NCBI GenBank assembly: GCA_964035575.1
Contig: OZ037869.1
Coordinates: 124,001 to 188,000, forward strand
Direction: 5' to 3'
DNA: 64,000 bases
DNA from: Rhynchopus sp. YZ270_cl-10
Taxonomy: Eukaryota; Euglenozoa; Diplonemea; Diplonemida; Diplonemidae
Shown: in pieces, positions 31,781 through 41,018 of the stretch
How positions within the stretch are numbered: position 1 is the first letter of the stretch
Layout: the number at the start of each line of letters is the position of its first letter
Position numbers and translations under genes: made by a program
Notes under the pieces: generated by a model
What the model was told of the DNA's origin: nothing
The model's database searches: none
Seen by the model: the letters and a program-made list of their open reading frames with translations, nothing else

Positions 31781-32799
31781 TCATGCCTCGCCGGAAGGCG
31801 ATTCAAAGTTTTCTGACGCAGTGTACAAGATGTTCTGTGTGTGGTTTGATGATTTCTGACAAATTTTGAAATACATTTTTTTATCGCATGGTACCCGCCC
31901 AATACCAGACCAAAAACGAATATGAGAAAACCAGCTAAAGTGAGACAAAAGCCTCGATGTGTTCCCTTGGATGTCCACTCAGATGACCAACTTCTTGTTC
32001 TGACATACCCGCAACGTTGCTTTTGAGACAGTCGAGCTGTCGTCATCGAGACAGAGAATTTCAATTTGTCGCAGCTTCGAATAGTAAAAATCTCGTTCCG
32101 CCTGTATGGTTGTTTAGATTATCATTACGGTGATAAAGTAGTGCGCGGTTTCCTGTGTTTTTCTCATACCTCTAACGTTTCCCGGATTTGCTGCTGCCGG
32201 TCACCTTCGGCATCTTCCCCTCCACCTCCACCTCCTCCATTGCGCACTGAAGAACGTGGTGCTGGATGCACATCGGCATCGCTGTACCGCGGTGTTGAAT
32301 GTGTGTCCACCCCCAGCCCTCCCGTTCCCGTCTTTTTGGCAGGTTTTGAGACCGATTTTCGTGTCTGCTTCAACCGCCGTTGTGTGGCGGAGGCTGTCTC
32401 CCGTGCCCCTATGGGGTCGTAGTTGGCAGGCCCGTTGGGCATCTTGGCATCGGCAAAGCGTTTCATCCACTGCAGGAACTCAAGGTTGTCCTGGTACTTC
32501 CCTTTCACAAGCTTCTCTATCTCGACCACCTTCTTGATGCCCACACTGCTGAAGGCATTCTGCAGGACTTTGAAGTTGTTGATGTATTCGTGCTCCAGCT
32601 TGGCGTCGAAGTTTGCCTTGTGCAGCTGCACCTTGTTTGGGTGCATGGCGTCCATCAGCTGCAGATGTGCAAGTCCCGAGCAGCACTGCTCAACCTTCGA
32701 ATAGTTCAACGCAAGTGTACTGTTCAGCCAGTCCAAAAGCTCTGTGCGACTCACAAAATACGCACCATCCATCATCCCAAAGTTCTCAGCATTCGCCAT
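31781..32799 (-). CDS. EB1 microtubule plus-end-binding protein (three exons)
   Basis: Exons 32170-32799, 32009-32101 and 31781-31834 give 258 residues. The introns are 68 nt (GTATGA...CAG) and 174 nt (GTATGT...CAG). Exon 1 holds the calponin-homology domain (from MMDGAYFVSRTELLDWLN to about residue 120), which binds the growing microtubule lattice, and a Ser/Gly/Arg-rich linker. Exon 2 encodes ERDFYYSKLRQIEILC, the conserved EB-homology coiled-coil core. Exon 3 encodes ILYTASENFESPSGEA and the stop. The reading phase is kept at both junctions. The protein lacks the terminal EEY/F tail by which animal and yeast EB1 recruit CAP-Gly proteins. The stop is 31-bp-scale AT-rich flank away from the next repeat, and the gene lies 167 bases 3' of the adenylation-domain gene. 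Confidence 0.93.
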
Positions 32800-32966
32800 T
32801 TTTTTCTCTTTTCTTGCCTAGTCAAAAAGGGGGTGAAGTAAGAGGGGTGAAAAATGTAATTAAAGAGATCCCTTTTTTTGGATGTCAGGCTCCTGACTTG
32901 AAGCCAACCACAACAAAAAAAAATAATTGATACGCGCACTTTCGGACAATTCTTGGTATGTTTTAC

Positions 32967-35891
32967 TCATTCGTTGTCCTCTTCCTTCGGCTCCACCACC
33001 AGATCCTCCTCCTTTTTCTCCTCTTTTTGCCGCTTTCCACGTATTTCGACGTCTGGTCCGAGACGTTCTACGATACCATCAGGGAGGCCGAGCTTCTTGC
33101 CGCCGAGACGCAGGACTGCTGCGGCTGCACCTGAGGAAATCATTTCATCCCAGCACGCGGGGGATCCTGAGAGCTGCCCTAGGGCACCTGCCGCCTTCCA
33201 GGACGCTTCAGAGCCGTGGCCTTCTTGGAGGAGCCTGGAGAGGAGCGCTACGAAGCCGCTGTCGATGAAGAGCTGGCGGTTGGACGTCTCGTTTGCTAGG
33301 TTGCGTACTGTACGTGCTGCCTGGGCCGCAACGTCACCTGGGGGCCATAGGTACATCGCAAGACTGTTGTGCAGACCCATAGCAGTCAGCTTGAGACGAT
33401 GTTTCCGCAGTCCACAGCTGATGTCGCGCAGCTCCACCAACGCCTCCATGAAGCTTTCATGCTCAGGCCCCTTGCGCACCGTTTCCACCAACTCCAAGAG
33501 ACGCCCCTCACCACGCTCGACCTTGCGGTTCGCCACAGCACGCACCCCACGGCTCTTCTTCTTCACGCGACCAAAGGATTCCTCCGGAGGCTCCAAAGCA
33601 CTCCGCTCCAATGCAGTCAAGGGTTCCAGCCCCTGCTCTGCGAGATACACCGCAACATCGTGGTGGCCGTTTGCTATGGCCCAGCTGAGCGCCGTTTTGC
33701 CCTCGGAGTCTTTGTGGTCCAACACACCTGCAGAGCGGATGTGGCCGAGCACTGCCTCTACACAGGCCTGGTGGCCACCTCTGCTGGCAAGGTGCAGGAT
33801 CGTTTGTTGGTCTGCATCGAGACAGGATGGGTCGGCGCCTTCACGAAGAAGCAGCGAGAGGTGGCAGGCCTTGCCCCGTGCAGCGGCAACGTGTAGTGCG
33901 CTGGACACAGTCTTCACGTCGACGGCGGTGAGAAGCTTTTCCACAATGTCAACCTCAGAGTGTGCTGCAGCCTCGTGCACCGGGCCCCATGCACACTGTG
34001 TTGCGACCACCGCGCCTGCGTCCAAAGCAGTGCAAAGCAGAGGCAGGTCGTTGTGGCGGCAGCAGTACATCACCAATGGGTCTGGGGTTGCATCCACGGT
34101 GCCCTCTTCCGTCGTCTGCGCTGCGTTTGGCACAACGCCGTTCTCCGTGAGGTATGCCGCATATGTCTCGAGAACGGGGCGTGCGATCAGCTCGCAGGGC
34201 GCGTACGGACCCATGACTTCACCAAGCTCGCAGACAGACTCTTCAGGCGCTTCGGCTTTGATAAGCATGCTTGCGACGTCCTTGAAGGCGGTGATCTTGT
34301 CAAACCTAGACGGGTCCGAGAGGTGTGTCGCGTTCTTGACGTAGTTGCAGATGCGGAGGGCAGAGATCGAATCGCCCCCAAGGTGTGCAAAGTTGTGTTG
34401 TCTGCCTGCGGTGCGGCCGAGCGTTTTGCTCCATGCTTCTGCCACCAAGGCTTGCATGGGGGTGAGGAGGGGCAGGATTTGGAGACGTACCATGTGGCGT
34501 TCGTGCTGCTCTGCAACGATGCTTTGGATCTGCGTGCGGTCGACTTTGCCCGATCCGTTTGCAACGGGGATAGCTGACGGGCGGTCGACCACAGCGAAGC
34601 GGACGGGCACCGCAAACGGTGCAAGAATGCTTCTGCAGTGCAGCTCCAACGCTGCCACAGCAATGTGCCTGGAGTACTTCCTGCGTGTCGCCACGCACGC
34701 CCCCACCGACCCGTCCTCCACGCACGCCACCGCATCCTGCACAATCAGACACCCCCGCAGCACAGCCTCCACCTCCTCCAGGCTCACACGCTGCCCCCGC
34801 ACCTTCACCATCCCGTCCTTCCTGCCCTTCAATACAATGCCCTCCTCCGTCTCCTCCCCAAGGTCACCCGTCTTGAGAACGCTCACCTCCGGACCACCAT
34901 GGTACCGTGACAGCCCCGGCCCTGCGATGCACACCTCCCCATCCACCACCGACAGCTTGTAGGTCCCGAAGCCACGCCCAATGTTGCCTGGCGACGCGGG
35001 GTTGACGATGACACTGCTTTGATACCCTGTGCCCTCTGTGAGGCCGTAGGTGTTGCGGCAGGCCACGTGGCTCCAGGCCTCTGCGATGGAGGGTGAGAAG
35101 GGTTCGCCTCCTAGGGTGAGACAGCGGAGGGCTGGGAGGTCGGATGGCTGCTTCGAGACAAGACGCCAATGGGTGGGTGTGCAGCAGAGGTGGGTGACTG
35201 CGCGCGACACCAAGACATCACCAAGCTGCCATGAGGTGAGGCTGGCACGCGACGCTACCACCAATGCAGCACCACTCAACAACGCCGCAGCAGCGTCCAC
35301 CTGGCAGGGATCAAACGTCAGATGCGACGCAAGCAACACACGACAGCCACGTGACAACCCTTCCTCCTCCACCTTCGCCGCCACAGCCTCCAACAACTCC
35401 ACCTGCCTTGTCTCCACCACCTTCGCCTCCCCAGTTGTACCCGACGTTGCCACATAGTGGCTCACACAGTGACCCACACCCGGCGACGACACAGCCTCCC
35501 CCTCGAAGACCTCCTCTGCATCAATACGGGCTAGCCCTGGAACATCAGGAAAGTCCTCAAGGCAGATGATGGCAGATACATTCAACGTTTCTTTCAAATA
35601 TTGGATTCGTTTGAGAGGCCAGCGTGCGTCCAACGCGACAAAGGGGATGTGACTACGCCAGCATGCAAGCATCGTCAGTGGTAAGAGCGGACCGTCCTGG
35701 ACACCTATGGCGATGCAAGGTGTGGTGGTGGTGGTGGTGGTGTGGGCCAAATGCCGTGCAATGTGTGCACCCCCCTTCTGCGACAACCGCCCCACCTCCG
35801 CGTACGTCAGAACATCACCATCCTCCTTCACAATAGCATCGTCATCCGGATGCTCGCACAGCACCTTAACAAAGGCGTCGCCAATGCTCAT
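32967..35891 (-). CDS. Adenylation-carrier-ankyrin-armadillo protein (NRPS-like)
   Basis: A 974-residue protein from the ATG at 35891. Residues 1-455 are an AMP-forming adenylation domain with SGTTGEAK (150-157), NTYGLTEGTG (280-289), TGDLG (341-345), GRKDGMVKVRGQRVS and NGSGKVDR (catalytic-type Lys449). Residues about 465-545 form a carrier domain with the phosphopantetheine motif LGGDS (Ser508). Residues 603-760 are about four ankyrin repeats (for example ALHVAAARGK, ILHLASRGGH). Residues about 780-930 resemble armadillo repeats, and the tail is highly charged. The adenylation and carrier parts resemble the AASDH/ACSF4 and NRPS-like proteins, which load a carboxylic or amino acid onto their carrier. 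No reductase or condensation domain follows, so the fate of the loaded acid is unknown. All key residues appear intact. Confidence 0.88.
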   Translation of the reverse strand: MSIGDAFVKVLCEHPDDDAIVKEDGDVLTYAEVGRLSQKGGAHIARHLAHTTTTTTTPCIAIGVQDGPLLPLTMLACWRSHIPFVALDARWPLKRIQYLKETLNVSAIICLEDFPDVPGLARIDAEEVFEGEAVSSPGVGHCVSHYVATSGTTGEAKVVETRQVELLEAVAAKVEEEGLSRGCRVLLASHLTFDPCQVDAAAALLSGAALVVASRASLTSWQLGDVLVSRAVTHLCCTPTHWRLVSKQPSDLPALRCLTLGGEPFSPSIAEAWSHVACRNTYGLTEGTGYQSSVIVNPASPGNIGRGFGTYKLSVVDGEVCIAGPGLSRYHGGPEVSVLKTGDLGEETEEGIVLKGRKDGMVKVRGQRVSLEEVEAVLRGCLIVQDAVACVEDGSVGACVATRRKYSRHIAVAALELHCRSILAPFAVPVRFAVVDRPSAIPVANGSGKVDRTQIQSIVAEQHERHMVRLQILPLLTPMQALVAEAWSKTLGRTAGRQHNFAHLGGDSISALRICNYVKNATHLSDPSRFDKITAFKDVASMLIKAEAPEESVCELGEVMGPYAPCELIARPVLETYAAYLTENGVVPNAAQTTEEGTVDATPDPLVMYCCRHNDLPLLCTALDAGAVVATQCAWGPVHEAAAHSEVDIVEKLLTAVDVKTVSSALHVAAARGKACHLSLLLREGADPSCLDADQQTILHLASRGGHQACVEAVLGHIRSAGVLDHKDSEGKTALSWAIANGHHDVAVYLAEQGLEPLTALERSALEPPEESFGRVKKKSRGVRAVANRKVERGEGRLLELVETVRKGPEHESFMEALVELRDISCGLRKHRLKLTAMGLHNSLAMYLWPPGDVAAQAARTVRNLANETSNRQLFIDSGFVALLSRLLQEGHGSEASWKAAGALGQLSGSPACWDEMISSGAAAAVLRLGGKKLGLPDGIVERLGPDVEIRGKRQKEEKKEEDLVVEPKEEDNE

Positions 35892-36594
35892 TGTTAACCA
35901 AAAATCTCTCTCGCTGGAATGGGGGTGAAGAGGAGGATGAGGATGAGGGAGGGAGGGAGAGAAAGAGGTGGGATGGGGTCAATCATATATTTTGCGGTTC
36001 CCACGTTTGCACGTTTCAAAAAAAGAAAGGGGGGGGTTGCTCGAAAAAAAAGTCTGCCTAAGCAAAACTTTGTTTTTTCCAAAAAGGGGGGAAAAGAACC
36101 AAAATAAATAAATGATGATCGCCAAGACCAGAGGCTGACCACCGCTTGGTCCTTGTATGTGTTTTTTTGGGGGATTTTTTTTTTCCCGTTTTTTTTTCTT
36201 TTCCAAATCAAAAATACCATCGTGCAATCTCCACTTTTCCATTACCATTTTAAATTGGGCAAGCGCTTTTTTTCTTATTTTTTCCTCCTCCTTTTTTTTG
36301 TTGATTTGTCGTTTCTTTTGTTTGATTTAAAGAAAACAAAGACAGTGTTTCACCTAATAGCTTCTCTTTTGACATATTGGGGGGATTTTTCGCGGGGCAA
36401 AAGACCAACAACAGAGAATAGAGGACCATGATTTGTGCGCGCTAACGAACACTGGGACATCGTGATGCGAGGCTAAGAAGCATCAGTCAGGCACATTGCA
36501 TGCAGAGTGGACGTTAGGCAGCACACAGTGGCGCTGGAACGTGTCAAGAAAAAAGAAGAAAAAAGAAATCTTAAAACGGGGAAGACAGTACTGT
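35892..36594. other. Intergenic region, nothing recognised
   Basis: AT-rich, T-run-rich sequence between the AsnRS stop and the adenylation-protein start. No gene-like frame, repeat family copy or RNA structure noted. Confidence 0.5.
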
Positions 36595-38902
36595 CTACGG
36601 GGTGCATCTTCCGTAGAGACGGGGGAACAGGCAGGTTTCGCGCACGTGGTCAACGTTGCCCTTCTCCTGGTTGTTGCACAGCCACACCAGGAAACGCTCC
36701 AGTCCAAGACCGAACCCTCCGTGCGGGGAGGCTCCGTACCTGCGAAGAAAGGGGAAAAAAACATTACGATTTTGCAAACAAAAAGGGGAAAACATACTTG
36801 CGCTGGTCGGTGAACCAGTAGTACGGGGCGGGGTCCAGCTCCTCACGCTTGTAGGCCTCCATCAGCTCAGGGTGGTCGTGGATTCTGTGGTTTTTGTAGG
36901 TAATATTTTGTCTTGGAACATATCCGCCACAAAGAACAGCCGTGTACAACGCTGCCTTGCGACAGTTGCTCGCTGTACTCCAAAAAAGGGGTCTAGGATA
37001 CTTAGGTGTTTTGCTGCATATTTATTAGGCTAATGGTGTGGAACATACCTCATGGATCCTCCAATGATCTCTCCGATTCCAGGCATCAGCAGGTCGACAG
37101 ATTCGGTAAGGTTGGGCTCACCGGGCACCTTCTTCATGTAGAAAGACTTAATGGAGGTGGGGAACTTGGTCATGAAGACAGGCTCGCCAATCATCGCAAT
37201 CATGGCACGCTCGGGACGGTCGGGGATGTCGTCCTCGTCTCCAAAGTGCTGCGGGTGGTTCTCATCGCCCTCCTCGGTCTTGTAGATGTTGTTCTCGCGG
37301 CAGAACTTGATCGCAGCGGAGTGTTCCATGCGCTTGAAAGGTCTCTTCGGGATGTAGCACTGCTTCCAGCTGTCGGTTCCGTCGTCCTTCCAGTCCTTCA
37401 TCGGGATAGGGTTCAGCGCACGGATCTCCTTCCCGCACGACGCCAGAAGGCGCTCCAGCACTCCAATCACCAGGTCCTCAAGACGGGTAAGAAGGTCGTC
37501 GAAGGTGATGAAGGGGTACTCAGCCTCAATGTGGGTGAACTCAGACAAGTGGCGCTTGGTCACAGACTTCTCCGCACGGTACGACGGGAGAATGCAGAAG
37601 CAGTCGCCGATCATCGGGATGGCGGTCTCGAGGTAGAGCTGGCTCGACTGCGTCATGTACGCCTTCTCGTCGTAGAACTGGAGCTCGAAGAGCGAGGACC
37701 CTCCCTCGCACTGTGTCTGCACCATGGTCGGGGGCTGCACCTCCATGCAGTCCTTGTCGAAGAAGTGGTCGCGGAAGGCCTTCATGGCGTGGGAGCGCAC
37801 ACGCATCAGCATGGCGGTGTTCGTGGTACGCAGCACCATGTGGCGCTGCTCGAGACGCTGGTGCGCACCAGACTCGGTGTTGAACAGGTTCTCGATGTCA
37901 GGGTCGCTGAGCGCGTAGATGGCCCACTTCGAGACGCTCATCTCAAAGGCAGGGCAGCCCTCGTTCTCGGCGGCCTTCGGCTCCGCCTTGATCACACCGC
38001 GCAGGGCAAAGGAGGTCTCACGCGGGATGTCGGGGAGTGCCTTGTCCTTGATGACAACCTGCATCATGCCGGTTCCGTCTCTCAGAACAATGAAGCAGGA
38101 GTTCTTCTGCTGGCGCACAACGTGTGCCCACCCACGGACAACGTACTCCTTGTTCATCTCCAGGCTGGGCACCTTGCCCAGAAGGGTGGGCTGGTACCCG
38201 CATGCAGCGGCCAGCAGTGCCTTCTGCTCGTCGTCCTGCTTTGCGATGTCGAACTTCGCCACGGCGACCTTCTTCTCGGCCTTCTCCTTCGGCTTCTTCT
38301 TGTCAGCCTCGTCGTCCTCGGCAGTGCGTGGTCCGAGCAGGGCAGCGACCTGCGCGTCGACGTGCTCCTTCATCTTCTCGCCGTCAGCCCACTTCAGGGC
38401 CTCCGTTTTCCTCAGGTCGCCAAGCATGCGCCCTGTGTTGAACTTGTAGCGCTGCTTCTCGATGTCGACAGACTGCTTTGCGATGGCCGCAGCCACCTCC
38501 GTCTTGATGACGTCGTCACCCACAACGATACCAGCACCGCACTCCTTCTCGAAGACAGCCTTGTCAACCGAACCGTCCTTCAGGGCAACAAGGAACTTCA
38601 CTGCAGCGTCGGACTGCTTGCTGTTCAGCTTTCCGTCGCGGATGTACTCCCCGAGGAAGACACGGTGTGCCTCGGGGCACTTCGTCGCTGCAGAGTAGAG
38701 CATCGACCCGACGGACTGTGTGTAGCATGGTGTGCAGAGGGAAGGGAGAGGGGTGAAGTGGACATACCTTGGTGCACTCCTTCACAGCAAGCGTGTCCAG
38801 GAACGACACAATCGAGGCAGTCAGCTCCTGGTTCTTCAGCACGTTCTGGGTGTTCTTCTCGTCCAGCCCAAGGACGCCCACTCTCGCAGCATGATCAGCC
38901 AT
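36595..38902 (-). CDS. Asparaginyl-tRNA synthetase with a GlnRS-type N-terminal domain
   Basis: Exons 38768-38902, 37049-38715, 36798-36884 and 36595-36739 give 677 residues. The introns are 52, 164 and 58 nt, all GTATGT...CAG. Residues 1 to about 190 match the eukaryotic GlnRS N-terminal domain: [77 protein letters not shown] Lys-rich linker follows. Then come the OB-fold anticodon domain ([20 protein letters not shown]) and the class II core, with motif 2 ([22 protein letters not shown]), [10 protein letters not shown] and motif 3 ([13 protein letters not shown]). The core is AsnRS, not AspRS or GlnRS, and attaches Asn to tRNA-Asn. In GlnRS the extra domain helps hold tRNA, so a similar role here is likely but inferred. 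The phase is kept at all three junctions. Confidence 0.93.
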
Positions 38903-39119
38903 GTTGAATGCAACACTAGTATGCCACACGCGTGATAGTAAATGTCTCTGTGTTGTGTGTGTAAAGCGCGCACACCCCACCCCCGCCCTCAGGAGACGAT
39001 GCACGGTTGCAGAACCCCCTGTGTTGTGTGTCTTGCGTAGCGCGGAACACAAATGAAAAGGGGGAAAAAAAAAGCCCAAAAAAAAAAAAAAAAAATAGAC
39101 AAAATTGACAGGGATGTTG
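38903..39119. other. AsnRS 5' flank
   Basis: Noncoding, with a C-rich stretch (CACCCCACCCCCGCC) then a long A run near 39075-39096. No promoter element could be recognised. Confidence 0.4.
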
Positions 39120-39287
39120 CTAAACCGCGTAGTGGAATTCCAAAATCCTTGAGAGGTCGTTTTTTTTACGGGAAATTTTACGCGGGAAATCCTTTTTTTT
39201 TCCGGGAAATTTTGAGGAGTCTTTTTTTTTTTACGGGAAAATTCTGTAGGGTTGACCCGGGAGGCTGTACCTTCAATTTTTTTTTTT

Positions 39288-39414
39288 GCCTGCGGCGCCA
39301 TTTTTCATTTTTTGCTCCGCAAAAAGGGTTCGTTGAGTGACTGCTCTGTGGTGTAAATAGCTATATTTTTACACCGTACCCTAATTTTTTTCGCCTGCGG
39401 CGCCATTTTATATT
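39288..39414. repeat. GGCGCC-bounded repeat block, copy 2
   Basis: Starts and ends with GCCTGCGGCGCCATTTT, 127 bases in all. The interior aligns with copy 1 at 21236 (TTCGTTGAGTGACT, GTGGTGTAAA, CCGTACCCTAA). Confidence 0.85.
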
Positions 39415-40141
39415 ATTTTTTTTTGCTTCGCAAAAAAAAATTCAGTTCCGTATGTTCCCGATGGTACTTGTCTTCTGAAGGAAAAGTACAAAGTGAACGT
39501 GGGGGCAGTTTGCGTAGTTGCAAACTTTGCTGCATGTTGTGACCCCACCATTTGACGGACGGAGCACGTCGAACCCAATAAGGAGTGAGAAAGAAGGATA
39601 TGGCCAAAGAAAAAAGTAGCGTACCGTGCGCCTGCGGCGCAAGCTTGCATTACACCCTTCTTATGACATAGTTTGGCTGCGAAAAAAGTGCAATTTTAAG
39701 CGCAATTTTGAAATGTGGCGTACCGTGGCTTCGCCAGAACGCGGTTTTTTCGAAGTTTTCTTGGAAAATGGGGACACTCTCGCACGGGTTTTGTAGGCTG
39801 CACCGGTAGTGCACTCCCCGTCTTTGGTTGCTGTTGAACAAGGATTCTCTCTCCTGACTACATCTACGCAAAGAGACGCCACCGCCTTTCTCACAGCACT
39901 ATTGAGAAGCTGATGGTTCTTCATGAACAGGCACCGAGTTTAACAACGAAAAGATGGGGAATATTCTTGAACACGCTGTTGCCTTGTTTCTCAGCACAAG
40001 CGTAACAGGTTCAAGAGAAAACGGAGGTGTTCCTGCTGATGGCGGAGGAGTTGGAAGACTTCGCTCCCCGTATTTGCTTTCGGAATTGAGCTTCTGAGGA
40101 CCTTTTTCGCGCGCAGCGCGAATTTTTTTTTCTCCAAAACT

Positions 40142-40253
40142 GGTGCTTTCGGAAGTCGGTCAACGACCTGTCAATATCAGGGGGTGTGTGTATAGAGTCC
40201 CTGTGTCAGCGACCTGTCAGCGACCTGTCAATATCGACCCCTCCCGGAGCACC
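40142..40253. repeat. Family D element, long copy
   Basis: Begins GGTGCTTTCGGAAGTCGGTC and ends CTCCCGGAGCACC. The internal unit CGACCTGTCAATATC occurs twice and CGACCTGTCAG once, so this copy is longer (112 bp) than the 63-66 bp copies at 48179 and 48400, and lies in inverse orientation to them. Confidence 0.75.
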
Positions 40254-40470
40254 AAAAACGAAAGAAATTGGACGTGGGGTTCTCAAAATTTTCGGGGAAA
40301 ACGGCATATTTAGCGATAAGTGTGTTCGAAACGTATCATGTGGGCAAATAAATTATGATTTTCACCACCAGACATGGGCCAGGGTCGAAAAATGTACCTT
40401 TTTCCCGTGTAAAAAAACCCGTAAAAAAACCCGAATTCCAAGCCCAAAAAGTGCGATTTTCGTAACTGTT

Positions 40471-41018
40471 TAGCGTCAGGTCTGAAAATTGAAAGTAAAA
40501 AAGGGAAATCGTAGATTTTCGTTTTTTAGTCCCAAATAAGGGATAAACCGTCTTCATAAACAGTGAAAGAGACGAAGAAACAAAGCAAAGCAATGAACGA
40601 AGCACTTTAAAAAAAATATTCCCCCAGCAACGTTTGGTGTTGGGAGCAAGAGGTCACCACACACGCCTTTCTTTCGTTGTGTAGTAATAGGAAAAAAAAA
40701 CAAACACACGAACTGCTGCAGGAATTTCTCATAAAACTTATTTTTCAAACACATTAAATCAACGTTACTCGGAAGCGACAAGCATGCAAAGAACAACACT
40801 GCCCTTTCACAAGAAAGTGGGAGAAATGTGCAGACGCTCGAACCGACGCAGGCAACTGCCGATCCTCACTGTTGACAACACTGTCGTTCTGAAATTGTTC
40901 TTTGTGATCGTTTGGCTCTTGTGTCCTTTCTCTCCCCCTTTACCATTGTAGAGGCTACAGACACACAGCCAACCATCCACTTATTCAAACCCCACCCACC
41001 CCATTCCCACCCAGTTCC
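40471..41018. other. 3' flank of the SLC44 gene
   Basis: AT-rich, then C-rich near the stop. It holds a motif-A copy at 40828-40854. Nothing else recognised. Confidence 0.5.
40828..40854. repeat. Motif A copy in the 3' flank of SLC44
   Basis: GTGCAGACGCTCG...CGACGCAGGCA, about 165 bases past the SLC44 stop. Confidence 0.6.

Larger units (their letters stand above)
39120..40470. mobile_element. Foldback-like repeat element 2
   Basis: The left part (about 39155-39250) repeats TTTTTTACGGGAAATTTT blocks. The right part (about 40395-40440) carries the inverse, CCCGTGTAAAAAAACCCG. Inside are the GGCGCC-bounded block (39288-39414), the 20-mer GTACCGTGCGCCTGCGGCGC at 39621 (inverted relative to 20954) and a family-D element at 40142. 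It shares these parts with the 19.7-21.8 kb element but lacks the heptamer array. There is no transposase frame. Boundaries are approximate. Confidence 0.45.

Noticed and set aside
37006-38907. 633-codon plus-strand frame opposite AsnRS
   Set aside because: Antisense shadow. It runs across AsnRS exons and introns and has a Leu/Val/His/Arg-biased composition with no motif.
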